A stretch of DNA of 64,000 bases from Chryseobacterium tructae (GCF_030409875.1 NZ_JAUFQR010000003.1:186001-250000); one strand, 5' to 3'; positions 48,468 to 57,704 are shown, counted from the stretch's first letter. Translations and numbers: made by a program. Notes: a model not told the origin generated them from the sequence alone.

Positions 48468-49409
48468 ATGAAAATCTCAGTAATTATTCCCGTTTACAAC
48501 GCCGAAAAATATGTTTCCCAGGCGGTGGAATCTGCTTTGCAATTCGATGATGTCTATGAAATCATCCTGATTGAAGACAAATCACCTGATAATGCATTGG
48601 AGGTTTGTCAGCAGCTTGCAGAAAAGTATGCCAGGGTAAAACTTTATCAACATACTGATAAAGGAAATCATGGCGCAGGACCTACAAGGAATTTAGGAAT
48701 AGAAAAATCTACCGGAGACTTTATTGCTTTTCTGGATGCGGATGATTATTTTCTTCCCAATAGATTTGATGCTGAAAGAGAACTTTTCAAAAAGCCAGAA
48801 GTAGAAGGTGTATATGGTGCACTTGGTGTTCATTATTATACTGAAAAGGCGAAACAACAATATTATTCTTTATTTGGAGACCGGCTAACTACTGTTTATA
48901 AAAGACATGAGCCTAAAGATGTTTTCCCTGGGCAAATCTATATGCTGGGCAGCTTTGGCTTATTCAGTATAGATGCTTTAACGATCCGTAAAGATTGTTT
49001 AATTAAAAAAATGGATCCTTTATTTAAAGCTAGCTTACGACTACATCAGGATACAGAATTTCTGTTTAGGCTATCTTATTACCTTAATCTATATCCCGGA
49101 ATTTTAGACAAAGCTGTGGCTATACGTGGTGTACATGAAGACAACAGAATTACTCAGGTAGATTCTAAAAAAGTAAATCCGGCTACAACGCGCGTTCTTT
49201 TATGGAAAGAAGTAGATATCTGGGCAGAAAATGAACCTACTCTTCCTGAACATATAAAGCTTCATATCAAAAGAATGTACAGAAGTTTTCAGATCGCTAA
49301 TGCTTCCAATTCAAAAAAATGGGGGATGATCATGAAATATCTTATAACAGACTACAAAAGCATCAGATCTGGAATTTATAACATTAATTTCAGGAATAAT
49401 TTATTGTAA
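48468..49409 (+). CDS. Family 2 glycosyltransferase, tandem paralogue 4
   Basis: The 313-residue protein is a close relative of paralogue 3: both have VEGVYGALGVHYY, KDVFPGQ, SFGLFSID and RLHxDTEFLFRLSYYL, and the same C-terminal region IRSGIYNINFR. The start KISVIIPVYNAEKYVSQAVES and FLDADDYFLPNRF are shared by all four. It is preceded by a 236-base AT-rich gap after the repaired end of paralogue 3. Its stop lies 10 bases from the convergent SGNH gene. It is the last plus-strand gene before the minus-strand acylation block. Confidence 0.9.
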   Translation: MKISVIIPVYNAEKYVSQAVESALQFDDVYEIILIEDKSPDNALEVCQQLAEKYARVKLYQHTDKGNHGAGPTRNLGIEKSTGDFIAFLDADDYFLPNRFDAERELFKKPEVEGVYGALGVHYYTEKAKQQYYSLFGDRLTTVYKRHEPKDVFPGQIYMLGSFGLFSIDALTIRKDCLIKKMDPLFKASLRLHQDTEFLFRLSYYLNLYPGILDKAVAIRGVHEDNRITQVDSKKVNPATTRVLLWKEVDIWAENEPTLPEHIKLHIKRMYRSFQIANASNSKKWGMIMKYLITDYKSIRSGIYNINFRNNLL

Positions 49410-49419
49410 GTTATACCCC

Positions 49420-50337
49420 CTATCTCCCTCTGCTTGCAAGAATAGAATCTGCAATGCGGCCCGTAATCTTTCTACTTGATTCTTTATACAAATGGTTTCC
49501 ATCCGTATAATTATATTCTGAGTAATTTTCTGAGAAGTCAAAAAACTTCACATTCTGCTTCCTTGCCATATCCTTAAGCAATTTATTAAAAGAAGGATAC
49601 TTTTGATTTTCAATAGTTATGAGTCCTTTTGATGTAGGAAGACGAACCAGATAAACCTTACCTTTTGTTCTTAGATAATTAATCATTTCATTGATAGCTT
49701 TGATACGCTCCGGTGAAAGCTCTACCGTATTAGCCAGATCCTTATAAAAAAGCTCTTTTTTATTTGTTCTCACTGCTACAGAGTCTCTATGCATATTGAT
49801 ATTTACTTCCAGCCATCCATCTTGATGAAGAAAAGTATTGGATCGTCCCAGTTCTGCTCTTTCGGTGTAAATCTTGAACCAGCTTCGTGTATAATGCTTT
49901 AGCAGATATTCATAATTAGGAGACTGATCATAAAAAAACATATCATTCAATGGAGAGTGTTCTTCAGGGAAATCTTTTTCTTCTTTGATACTCTTATTTA
50001 GTGATAGATTCCATGGACTTACGGTCAAAATGAAAATTCCATTTTTGGTTTCAGGATCTAATTTTCTTTTTAAGGCTTTAAAGTAGATCTGTCCATAGGG
50101 TGATTCTACAATATTTAAAGAAAAATTATCAAAATTTGTGGAAAGCTTATTTTTCAATACTCCCGGAACCACTCCCTGAGAGCCACGAGAATCTCCCAAT
50201 ATCATATTCTGTGGTTTTTTAACCGCAAAATGCATATAATTATCATCTGTATTCCCATCTGCAAAAGAACCAAGAATGGCCAATACAATAAGTACAGCAA
50301 CAAAATAAGGCACTATTTTAATTAAAAACTTCTTCAT
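49420..50337 (-). CDS. SGNH/DltD-like protein paired with an MBOAT (pair 1)
   Basis: The ATG at 50337 gives 305 residues with one N-terminal membrane anchor (about residues 5-23) and an external domain. ILGDSRGSQGV carries the candidate nucleophile Ser50, and YTDGNHLYKES near the end supplies Asp279 and His282. Ser with a late D-x-x-H is the SGNH triad used by DltD and AlgJ/X-type O-acyltransferases. It starts 2 bases after the MBOAT stop. The likely role is to receive an acyl group from the MBOAT and pass it to the glycan. An upstream start at 50382 would overlap the MBOAT gene. Confidence 0.78.
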   Translation of the reverse strand: MKKFLIKIVPYFVAVLIVLAILGSFADGNTDDNYMHFAVKKPQNMILGDSRGSQGVVPGVLKNKLSTNFDNFSLNIVESPYGQIYFKALKRKLDPETKNGIFILTVSPWNLSLNKSIKEEKDFPEEHSPLNDMFFYDQSPNYEYLLKHYTRSWFKIYTERAELGRSNTFLHQDGWLEVNINMHRDSVAVRTNKKELFYKDLANTVELSPERIKAINEMINYLRTKGKVYLVRLPTSKGLITIENQKYPSFNKLLKDMARKQNVKFFDFSENYSEYNYTDGNHLYKESSRKITGRIADSILASRGR

Positions 50338-50338
50338 G

Positions 50339-51772
50339 CTAAAACTGAAAATAAATAAATTCATTATTCCCGAAGTTGGCATAACGGAGAATGATATAAA
50401 TAATAACGAGATAAGAAATATGCCTTATCCATGAGCCAAATCTTTTAATTTCCAATCCGTGAAACCTCTCCCTGTTGATCCATTCTACAATTAGCATAAA
50501 TCCTATCAATGCTAATACTTTTATCGGCAATGGATGTGGAATAGAAAGTAATTCACGACTAAAGATTCTTCCGATGTAATGAATCGCCTGTGTTACAGAT
50601 TCTGCCCTGAAAAAAATCCAGGCGATACAGGTGATCAAAAAAGTAAGCAGCATCTGAAAACACTCCTTAAAAGAGGGTAAAAATTTTCCCTGGGCAGCAA
50701 CTTCTATATTCTGACGATTTCTGTTCATGATCAGTAAAGGCATAAAATACAGAGCATTAAGTCCTCCCCAGATCATAAATGTCCAGTTTGCTCCATGCCA
50801 GAACCCCGAAACCAGGAAAATAATAAATGTATTCCTGATCTTCATCAAAATCCCGCCTTTACTTCCACCCAATGGAATGTATAAATAGTCTCTAAACCAG
50901 GAAGAAAGCGAAATATGCCACCTTCTCCAGAATTCGGCAATATCTCTGGAAAAATAAGGGAATGCAAAGTTTTTCAACAATTCAATCCCAAATAATCTTG
51001 AAACTCCCAGTGCAATATCTGAATATCCTGAGAAATCTCCGTAGATCTGAAAAGCAAACAATACAGTTCCTATCACAAGAGTTCCGGGACTTTCCGTTTG
51101 ATAATTATTAAATATCTCGTTCACCAGCGGAGCACAGTTATCTGCAATAACCATTTTTTTGAAAAATCCCCATAGAATCTGCCGCATTCCATCTACAGCT
51201 TGCTCATAATTGAAAACTCTTTCCCGCTGTATCTGGGGCAAAAGATGCGTTGCCCTTTCGATAGGACCCGCTACAAGAAGAGGGAAATAACTTACAAAAA
51301 CAGCATAGTCTGTAAAGCTTCTTTCTGCTTTTATTCTTTTTTTATAGACATCAATCACATAAGAGAGCCCATGAAATGTGTAAAACGAAATTCCTACAGG
51401 AAGTATAACGTTGAGTAGCCAAACATTGACCTTAAAACCAAAACCGCTAAGAAGATCTGCAAAGCTCTCCACAAAGAAATTATAATATTTAAAGAATCCT
51501 AGAAAGCCTAGATTGATAGCAATACTTAAAGTAAGCCAGAATTTAGCTTCCCGATTCGTCTTACTGTTCTCAATTTTAATTCCTGATAAATAATCCAATC
51601 CGATAGAAAACATTAGCAAAAAAAGGAATCTCCAATCCCAACAGGCATAAAAATAAAAGCTGGCCAATAACAGCAACCTGTTCTGTTCCTGAAATTTTCT
51701 ATTGAAAACAAACCAATAAAGACAAAATACTATTGGTAAAAAAATAAGAAATCCTATTGAATTGAATAACAT
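50339..51772 (-). CDS. MBOAT-family O-acyltransferase (pair 1)
   Basis: The 477-residue polytopic protein resembles AlgI and DltB. It starts LFNSIGFLIFLPIVFCLYWFVF and contains ILPVGISFYTFHGLSYVIDVY, VAGPIERATHLLPQI, the FWRRWHISLSSWFRDYLYIPLGG signature and the catalytic His326 in SGFWHGANW. Such proteins move an acyl group from a carrier inside the cell across the membrane. The SGNH gene follows immediately. The 317 bases upstream (51773-52089) hold no gene and no clear promoter. Confidence 0.93.
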   Translation of the reverse strand: MLFNSIGFLIFLPIVFCLYWFVFNRKFQEQNRLLLLASFYFYACWDWRFLFLLMFSIGLDYLSGIKIENSKTNREAKFWLTLSIAINLGFLGFFKYYNFFVESFADLLSGFGFKVNVWLLNVILPVGISFYTFHGLSYVIDVYKKRIKAERSFTDYAVFVSYFPLLVAGPIERATHLLPQIQRERVFNYEQAVDGMRQILWGFFKKMVIADNCAPLVNEIFNNYQTESPGTLVIGTVLFAFQIYGDFSGYSDIALGVSRLFGIELLKNFAFPYFSRDIAEFWRRWHISLSSWFRDYLYIPLGGSKGGILMKIRNTFIIFLVSGFWHGANWTFMIWGGLNALYFMPLLIMNRNRQNIEVAAQGKFLPSFKECFQMLLTFLITCIAWIFFRAESVTQAIHYIGRIFSRELLSIPHPLPIKVLALIGFMLIVEWINRERFHGLEIKRFGSWIRHISYLVIIYIILRYANFGNNEFIYFQF

Positions 51773-52089
51773 AGTAATTAGAAGATATGGATTATAACAA
51801 TTCTCTGAAACCGATTGTTTCTACTTTCATATGATTCTTTTTACAAAAAAATACAAATATTAAGTCTTTCTCCGATGGAATACTCTTTATTAATGGGGGA
51901 ATATTTATTATTTCAATCATTGTAAGTGTTTTAGGTTACACGATTTGTTTTCTGATCTTAATTACTCTCCTGACACTTTCAGTAAATTCTGAAATTAAAT
52001 TTACAATTCTTATTACTAAAACCTTATATATTATCTTTTTTTTCTAAAAATAATCTACTTTCAACCGCTTAAAATAACCTCGGCATTAT
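51773..52089. other. 317-bp gene-free gap between the two MBOAT/SGNH pairs
   Basis: The stretch is AT-rich and I see no coding frame, no hairpin terminator and no full promoter in it. It may still hold a start point for the second pair. Confidence 0.5.
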
Positions 52090-53028
52090 TCAATGAGATA
52101 AAACATTCCTTGCTACAACTCCCGAAAAAGCTTCCACAGATTTTTTATCCAAATGAACCTCATCCAGCCACTGGTAGCTATTCTCCAATTTATTATAATT
52201 GATATAGGAGACTTTTGTTTTCAAGGCAACAGCTTCCATACGGTTATCAAAATCCGGAAATGCTTTTTCTTCTATTGAATAAGGTGCTTTATTAACAGGC
52301 ATTCTTATGACCATCACCTTTCCGTGTTGCTTAAGAAACTCAATTGTTTTTTCAAGATAAAGAATTCTATTTTCAGACACTTTCAATCCGTCAATCCTTT
52401 CCTGAAATTTTATCATATTCTTTTTGTTGGACATCTCCTGCTTTTCCGGTGCAACCTTTTTTATGATTTTCAAATCATATTTTCCGTTGTCCAGGATCGT
52501 AGAAACTCCCACTACGTTTTTAGGAGGTAGTATTTTTTTATTGAGCTCATTGGTAATGGATGGATCGTAACTTTCAAACAGATATTCGATATTGGGACTG
52601 ATAGCCACCATAGAAGTCTTTGCAACGCTTTTATCATTTTCAATATAAAATTCCGGACTATCCGGTTTCTTTTTGTCAACCATTAAAGCTGTAGGCTCAA
52701 CTGTTACAATAAAAACACCATCCTTTGTTTCTGGCTTTATTTTTTTCTCAATAGACTCCAGATATTTAGGTCCATAAGGGGAATGTGCCCACGTAAAGGA
52801 ATAATTATATATAGCCGTATTGGGATATTTTGGATGTAAAATACGATCCATGATGAAAGGATCCATCAACGCAGCTCTGGAACTCCCCAATATAAAAGAG
52901 TTCTGCTGAGGAGATGTAAACCTCTTATAAAAATCATCAGTATTATGTGTTAAAAAATAGACGGCATATCCTAATACCAACAAAGGTAGTATAGAAAACA
53001 TCGCCAATCTTAAAAGTGATTTCTTCAT
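52090..53028 (-). CDS. SGNH/DltD-like protein paired with an MBOAT (pair 2)
   Basis: The 312-residue protein has one N-terminal membrane segment (about residues 7-26). ILGSSRAALMD holds Ser50 at the place of the GDS serine of the pair-1 protein, and WLDEVHLDKKS supplies Asp289 and His292. The overall layout, including SPYGPKYLESIEKKIKPETKDG, parallels SPYGQIYFKALKRKLDPETKNG in pair 1, so the two are paralogues. It follows its MBOAT by 54 bases. It probably completes acyl transfer outside the cytoplasm. Confidence 0.75.
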   Translation of the reverse strand: MKKSLLRLAMFSILPLLVLGYAVYFLTHNTDDFYKRFTSPQQNSFILGSSRAALMDPFIMDRILHPKYPNTAIYNYSFTWAHSPYGPKYLESIEKKIKPETKDGVFIVTVEPTALMVDKKKPDSPEFYIENDKSVAKTSMVAISPNIEYLFESYDPSITNELNKKILPPKNVVGVSTILDNGKYDLKIIKKVAPEKQEMSNKKNMIKFQERIDGLKVSENRILYLEKTIEFLKQHGKVMVIRMPVNKAPYSIEEKAFPDFDNRMEAVALKTKVSYINYNKLENSYQWLDEVHLDKKSVEAFSGVVARNVLSH

Positions 53029-53082
53029 AATTCAAATTATGCCGGAGCTTACTAAGTTCTTCCTATTATTTCCGTTAATCTG

Positions 53083-54519
53083 CTAAAACATAGCATACAT
53101 AAACCCTTTAGGAGCAATATAAAACAGAAAAACTAAAAACACCAATATATAATAAAAGCCCCATCGTAAAACAATGTTTCTCTTTACAAAAATCTCTTTA
53201 ATGGCATATTCTTTATCCCGGTTCCCCCATTCCAGCAATACCATAAATACCATTACCAATATAACTTCTTTTTGGATTGGAAAATTGGGCAACTGGAAAA
53301 ATGATAATGAGAAAATTCCCTGATAATATTTCGCAGCCATTTCCATATCTTTTGAAAAGAAAAGAATCATTAATAGAGTAAAAAGAACAAACGTTACCGG
53401 AATATTCTTTATTTCGTCTTTTGTTGGAATGAAGTTGTTAGATGTTTTCACCTTTTTATTCATTTTCCCACTCAAAATCAATGGAATAAACATGATTCCG
53501 CTTACCAACCCGTGAACAATATAATGCCATTCTGCCCCATGCCAGAAGCCCACCACCAGAAAATTAATAATGATGGCCATAATCAATCCATATTTATCAT
53601 AATCTCTGAAATGAATAGATAAAGGAGTGAAAACGTATTCAGTAAGCCAGGAGGTTAAAGAAATATGCCATCTTCTCCAATAATCAGCCACATTTTGAGC
53701 AAACAATGGATAATTAAAGTTAGGCTGAATTTTAATCCCTAACAGCTTGGAAATCCCTATTGCCATATCTGTATATCCTGAGAAATCTGAATACAACTGG
53801 ATAAAATATAATATTGCCCCAACGAATAAAGCACTTCCATTTAAGGTATGATAAGACTCAAATAGCGGAGAGGTAATTCCTGCAATATTATCTGCTACTA
53901 CCAGCTTCTTGAAAAGCCCCCATAAAATTTGTTTCAATCCATCTGTAAATTGAGGGGAAGAAAATTCTCTTTTTATTTTCAGATTCTTCAAAAATGGGGT
54001 AGCTCGGTCGATTGGCCCGGCAATAATACATGGAAAAAAGGCAATAAAAACCGCATAATCCAACAGAGATGGAATTTCCTTCAATTTATTATTTCTGATA
54101 TCCAACAAATAGCTTATCATTCTAAACGAATAGAAACTGATCCCTATCGGAAGGATAATTTTCAATACTCCTAATTGATTTTCAACTCCAAAAAGATGCA
54201 GGAAATCATTGAAGTTCTCAATGAAAAAATTAAAATATTTAAAATATAAAAGCTGAATCAGGACAATAAAAACCCCTGACCTCAGCCACCATACTTTAGA
54301 GGTATCTTTTGAAGCAGATTTTATTTTATTTCCAACAAAATAGGTAACCCCTGTTGTAGCCATCAATAAAAATAAAAACTCCCAGCTCCAACTGCTATAA
54401 AAGACATAGCTTCCCACAAGCAGAATGATATTTTGGATCTTTGAGGTTTTCCCGCTTAGATAATAAATAAAATAAAGCGCAATAAAGAATAATATAAAGC
54501 TGTATGAATTAAGAAGCAT
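53083..54519 (-). CDS. MBOAT-family O-acyltransferase (pair 2)
   Basis: The 478-residue membrane protein has the AlgI/DltB features ILPIGISFYSFRMISYLLDIR, IAGPIDRATPFLKNL, YWRRWHISLTSWLTEYVFTPL and His327 in VGFWHGAEW. It is a diverged paralogue of the pair-1 MBOAT. It begins 10 bases after the acyl carrier protein gene, the arrangement expected if the carrier delivers its acyl group to this protein. Confidence 0.93.
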   Translation of the reverse strand: MLLNSYSFILFFIALYFIYYLSGKTSKIQNIILLVGSYVFYSSWSWEFLFLLMATTGVTYFVGNKIKSASKDTSKVWWLRSGVFIVLIQLLYFKYFNFFIENFNDFLHLFGVENQLGVLKIILPIGISFYSFRMISYLLDIRNNKLKEIPSLLDYAVFIAFFPCIIAGPIDRATPFLKNLKIKREFSSPQFTDGLKQILWGLFKKLVVADNIAGITSPLFESYHTLNGSALFVGAILYFIQLYSDFSGYTDMAIGISKLLGIKIQPNFNYPLFAQNVADYWRRWHISLTSWLTEYVFTPLSIHFRDYDKYGLIMAIIINFLVVGFWHGAEWHYIVHGLVSGIMFIPLILSGKMNKKVKTSNNFIPTKDEIKNIPVTFVLFTLLMILFFSKDMEMAAKYYQGIFSLSFFQLPNFPIQKEVILVMVFMVLLEWGNRDKEYAIKEIFVKRNIVLRWGFYYILVFLVFLFYIAPKGFMYAMF

Positions 54520-54529
54520 ACAACAGTTG

Positions 54530-54765
54530 TTATTTAGAAGTTATAGAGTCTATCATTTCACCTACATCATTCCAGCTTCTGATTTCCGATGAAGTAAAAC
54601 GGATTCCAAAGCCTTTTTCTACCGCTACAATTAACTGAATATGAGAAAGTGAATCCCATTCTTCAATATCTTCTGCTGTAGTTCTGGAGTCAATACAATT
54701 TCATTATTGTCTAATTCATCACGGAAAATATCAGTCAGTTTAATTAAAATTTCATCCTTGTTCAT
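54530..54765 (-). CDS. Acyl carrier protein (small gene, frameshifted in this sequence)
   Basis: Translation from ATG at 54765 reads [21 protein letters not shown] second frame reads [20 protein letters not shown] and ends MIDSITSK at 54530. They join when one base is restored at the TT of 54682-54683, giving about 78 residues. DSLSH carries the phosphopantetheine-attachment serine (about Ser39), and the fold is that of the ACPs found next to FkbH-type proteins. It lies 18 bases after the FkbH-like gene and 10 before an MBOAT, so it probably carries the acyl group between them. Confidence 0.85.
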
Positions 54766-54783
54766 AATAGTTTGTAATATGTT

Positions 54784-56511
54784 TTATAGTTTATGATTTA
54801 TATATACTTGTTTGTTTTCGTATTTCTCTACATCCAGTACCCATCGTTCATCTTTTTCAGTGAAACCCAGTCCTTCATAATGGTTCATCACCATTTGGTT
54901 TTTAGCCGTTGGAATAAACTCTCCTTCTACATATTTATATCCATTTTTACGGGCTGTATCTATGATTGTATTTAAAGTAAAGTCTTCCATTCCTCTTTTC
55001 AGAACACGGCAGCTCATTAGCCATGTATCTATGAAGAGCGTTTCCTGATCTTTCTTTTCAAGAACAATTACACAGATCAGTCCATTATCACCATACTTAT
55101 CTTCAAGAGTAAAAGAAATGGTATAATGAGTATCTGAATTCATCAATTCTTCAACATCCTGTTCTGTATACCGTACTGTTCTCAGATTAAACTGATTAGA
55201 ACGTTGTGTCAATTGTGAAACCCTCGGTTTTGAAAAATTGTTGAATGCCTGAACATCAGAAACCATATGAAGACTCTTTAGAAAATCTTCAACGTTGGTG
55301 AATCGCTCTACATCAACAGCCCTTTGAGCTTCTACCTGATACTGTTTCGTTCTTTCAGTATCATTTTCTGAAAAGCTTGCTGTTTCGAAAAGATTTAAGC
55401 TGTAAAGGTATTCCAGATATTCTGCCGGATCTTCCGGAAGTTCCGGAACACAAACCTCAGGCAGGTTTTCTCTTACAATATTCCTTTCAAACGGATTATC
55501 ATCCAGGAACACCATAGAATCTAATCCTATATTCAAAATTCCCTGAATTTTCCTGATGTTATCCGCCTTATTCTCCCAATTGGCTACAAAAACAGCAATA
55601 TCTTCAAGCTTTAGAACCATATCAGGGTGTTTCTCGAAAGGTTCTTTGGCTTTATCTTCATCATTTTTACTGCAGACCGCAAGGATTATTCCTCTTTGCT
55701 GAAGCGCCTTCACCCAATATTGAAATTCTGTAAATGCTTTTCCGATCCCAAAACTTCCGATCTGTATTTTTTCAAGACCATCATCACCAATAATCCCACC
55801 CCAGGTAGTATTATCCAGATCAAGAATCAGACATTTCTTAAATTTTCCTTCCAGTGATGAAATAATTCCGGTAATATGATGAGCTACAATAGGTAGTATA
55901 TCAAGAGACAGCACCATTTCCGTATTCACATAGATATTAGGAGAAAACATAAAATCTCTTCCCCATTTATTCTGAATGGAAACCAGATCAGCAATAAAAA
56001 AATTATCATTTTTAAAAGCAATTTCTGCCGAAAGAAGATAATTAAGTTTATTCTGCTGGAAAACGAATGAAGATTCTACCTTATTGGAAAAGTTTCCAAA
56101 AACCTGATTATTGATCGATGGAAAATTACAGTAGATTACCCTGCTTTTGCTTCGTTCCTGTATCGTTTGATATAACTCTGTCACATAAGCAAGCTTATTT
56201 TCTGCAAAACAAACCTGTGGATCATATGATTTGTAATATTGAGCCAACAACTTATGCGAGGATTCAAAAATAATCGTATAATGAGCATTGAACTCATAGT
56301 ATTCAGATGTTGGATCCAGAATCTGGCGGGAGATCTGACCGAAATCAGCCTCAAAAATATCAAACTCAAAACCTTCGCCTATTGCTGTTCCTTTTAAAGC
56401 AACATTCAGGAATTGAGTTGCCGTATCACCCAACAGGGCAATCTTTATTTTTTTTAATTCTTTGGAATCTTTACGAAGTTCTTTTTTAAGCTCCGAAAAT
56501 GTTTTATACAT
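54784..56511 (-). CDS. FkbH-like HAD-IIIC protein (acyl-ACP loading)
   Basis: The 575-residue protein has three parts. An N-terminal SGNH-like domain begins KIKIALLGDTATQFLN. The HAD domain has the catalytic motif LILDLDNTTWGGIIGDDG near residues 225-242 and VFLDDNPFERNIVRENLP. A GNAT-like C-terminal part includes DTWLMSCRVLKRGMEDF. Studied FkbH-type enzymes take a glyceryl group from 1,3-bisphosphoglycerate, lose the phosphate and load it on an ACP. An ACP gene lies directly downstream. The acyl group in this locus is therefore likely glycerate or a derivative, by inference. Confidence 0.9.
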   Translation of the reverse strand: MYKTFSELKKELRKDSKELKKIKIALLGDTATQFLNVALKGTAIGEGFEFDIFEADFGQISRQILDPTSEYYEFNAHYTIIFESSHKLLAQYYKSYDPQVCFAENKLAYVTELYQTIQERSKSRVIYCNFPSINNQVFGNFSNKVESSFVFQQNKLNYLLSAEIAFKNDNFFIADLVSIQNKWGRDFMFSPNIYVNTEMVLSLDILPIVAHHITGIISSLEGKFKKCLILDLDNTTWGGIIGDDGLEKIQIGSFGIGKAFTEFQYWVKALQQRGIILAVCSKNDEDKAKEPFEKHPDMVLKLEDIAVFVANWENKADNIRKIQGILNIGLDSMVFLDDNPFERNIVRENLPEVCVPELPEDPAEYLEYLYSLNLFETASFSENDTERTKQYQVEAQRAVDVERFTNVEDFLKSLHMVSDVQAFNNFSKPRVSQLTQRSNQFNLRTVRYTEQDVEELMNSDTHYTISFTLEDKYGDNGLICVIVLEKKDQETLFIDTWLMSCRVLKRGMEDFTLNTIIDTARKNGYKYVEGEFIPTAKNQMVMNHYEGLGFTEKDERWVLDVEKYENKQVYINHKL

Positions 56512-56525
56512 AAATATTCTTTTTA

Positions 56526-56648
56526 TTAAAACATCAATGTATCCTCTTCTTCAGCTGAAAGCCCTTTTTTATAATATTCGTAACAAGTAAATTTCTGTAT
56601 CAGATCATCATCTGAAATATAGGTATTGGGAACAATTTTCATTTCCAT
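56526..56648 (-). CDS. Possible 40-residue small protein
   Basis: An ATG at 56648 opens a 40-codon frame ending 14 bases before the FkbH-like gene. The product is acidic and soluble, with IVPNTYISDDDLIQKFTCYE and an EEED stretch near the end. Its composition looks coding and it fits the gap between the acyltransferase-3 gene and the FkbH gene exactly. I recognise no family. A chance open frame is possible at this length. Confidence 0.45.
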   Translation of the reverse strand: MEMKIVPNTYISDDDLIQKFTCYEYYKKGLSAEEEDTLMF

Positions 56649-56681
56649 AATTGTGTTGCTTTGCTACAAAAATAAAGATTT

Positions 56682-57704
56682 TTATCTGATATTCACCTTT
56701 TTCAGATAATCTCTTAATGGCTTTTCAATACATTGATAAAACAAAATAGAAGTCAGGATAACAACGATTATATAAATCCCGAATACAGTGTCAATGGAAA
56801 AATTATATTTACCTACCACTTCTCTCAGAATGTAAAGAACAGGAATATGGGTAATATATACAGCATAGCTAGCCTCCCCAAGATATTCCAGAGGTTTCAA
56901 AGAAAATACCTTCGTCAAAACTCCGTTATTTTTAGAGATTAAAACAATGAGCGGAATAAAAAGTAATGCCATCAATCCGTTATGATAAAACCATGGAAGA
57001 AAAATCAATGACAATAATATGAGCCCGAAGATAATAATTACCGGTACATCATAATTCTTCTGACCTGAGTTCTTCACAAAAAATAATCCTGCAAGATTCC
57101 CAACCAGGAATTCATTAATATGCATCAGTGGAAAGTAGTACAATAACTCGTGGCTTTCTGTATGTGGCCCTTTATAATAAGAAGAATCTACATAAAGGCT
57201 GCAAAATACCTGGGTCATGATCCAGATAATAACCGTTACTACCCAAATACTTTTATTTCCTTTGGAATAAAAATAATTATACAGTAAAGGAAACAACAGG
57301 TAAAATAGAAATTCTACCGAAATAGACCACCCGGGAAAATTCAGGATCATCGCCTCACCGGGAATCCAGCTCTGAAGTCCAAACAAATACAAAAAACCTT
57401 TATAGATACTGAAATTGGAATATCGGGTTACCAAATACAACAAAAGTCCCAATACATACAAAGGGTAGATTCTGGCGAACCGATTTCTATAGTAATCAAA
57501 ATATTCGATTCTATTTTTTTTGTGATAAGCCACAATCATAATAAAACCTGAAAGAATGAAGAAGTAGCTCACTCCTACATTAGCTTTCAGGAATATATTG
57601 GATATATAATTAATTTTATATAAAAACAGATCTTTATTGAAATGGGAAATAACAATCGCCATAGCCGCAAGAAATCTGGTAAATGTAATCTGGCTTATTT
57701 TCAT
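56682..57704 (-). CDS. Acyltransferase 3-family membrane protein
   Basis: The 340-residue protein is of the OafA/NodX type. The N-terminal motif TRFLAAMAIVISHFNKDL has the conserved Arg and His, and about ten membrane segments follow, with YRNRFARIYPLYVLGLLLY and WSISVEFLFYLLFPLLY. It ends with CIEKPLRDYLKK. Such proteins move acetyl or other acyl groups to sugars at the cell envelope. It is one more candidate for decorating the glycan, independent of the ACP-linked system downstream. Confidence 0.92.
   Translation of the reverse strand: MKISQITFTRFLAAMAIVISHFNKDLFLYKINYISNIFLKANVGVSYFFILSGFIMIVAYHKKNRIEYFDYYRNRFARIYPLYVLGLLLYLVTRYSNFSIYKGFLYLFGLQSWIPGEAMILNFPGWSISVEFLFYLLFPLLYNYFYSKGNKSIWVVTVIIWIMTQVFCSLYVDSSYYKGPHTESHELLYYFPLMHINEFLVGNLAGLFFVKNSGQKNYDVPVIIIFGLILLSLIFLPWFYHNGLMALLFIPLIVLISKNNGVLTKVFSLKPLEYLGEASYAVYITHIPVLYILREVVGKYNFSIDTVFGIYIIVVILTSILFYQCIEKPLRDYLKKVNIR

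Noticed and set aside
56526..56648. The 40-residue frame as a DltX-like peptide, given the Dlt-like neighbours.
   Set aside because: DltX is a small membrane peptide; this product is acidic and has no hydrophobic segment, so only the position is similar.
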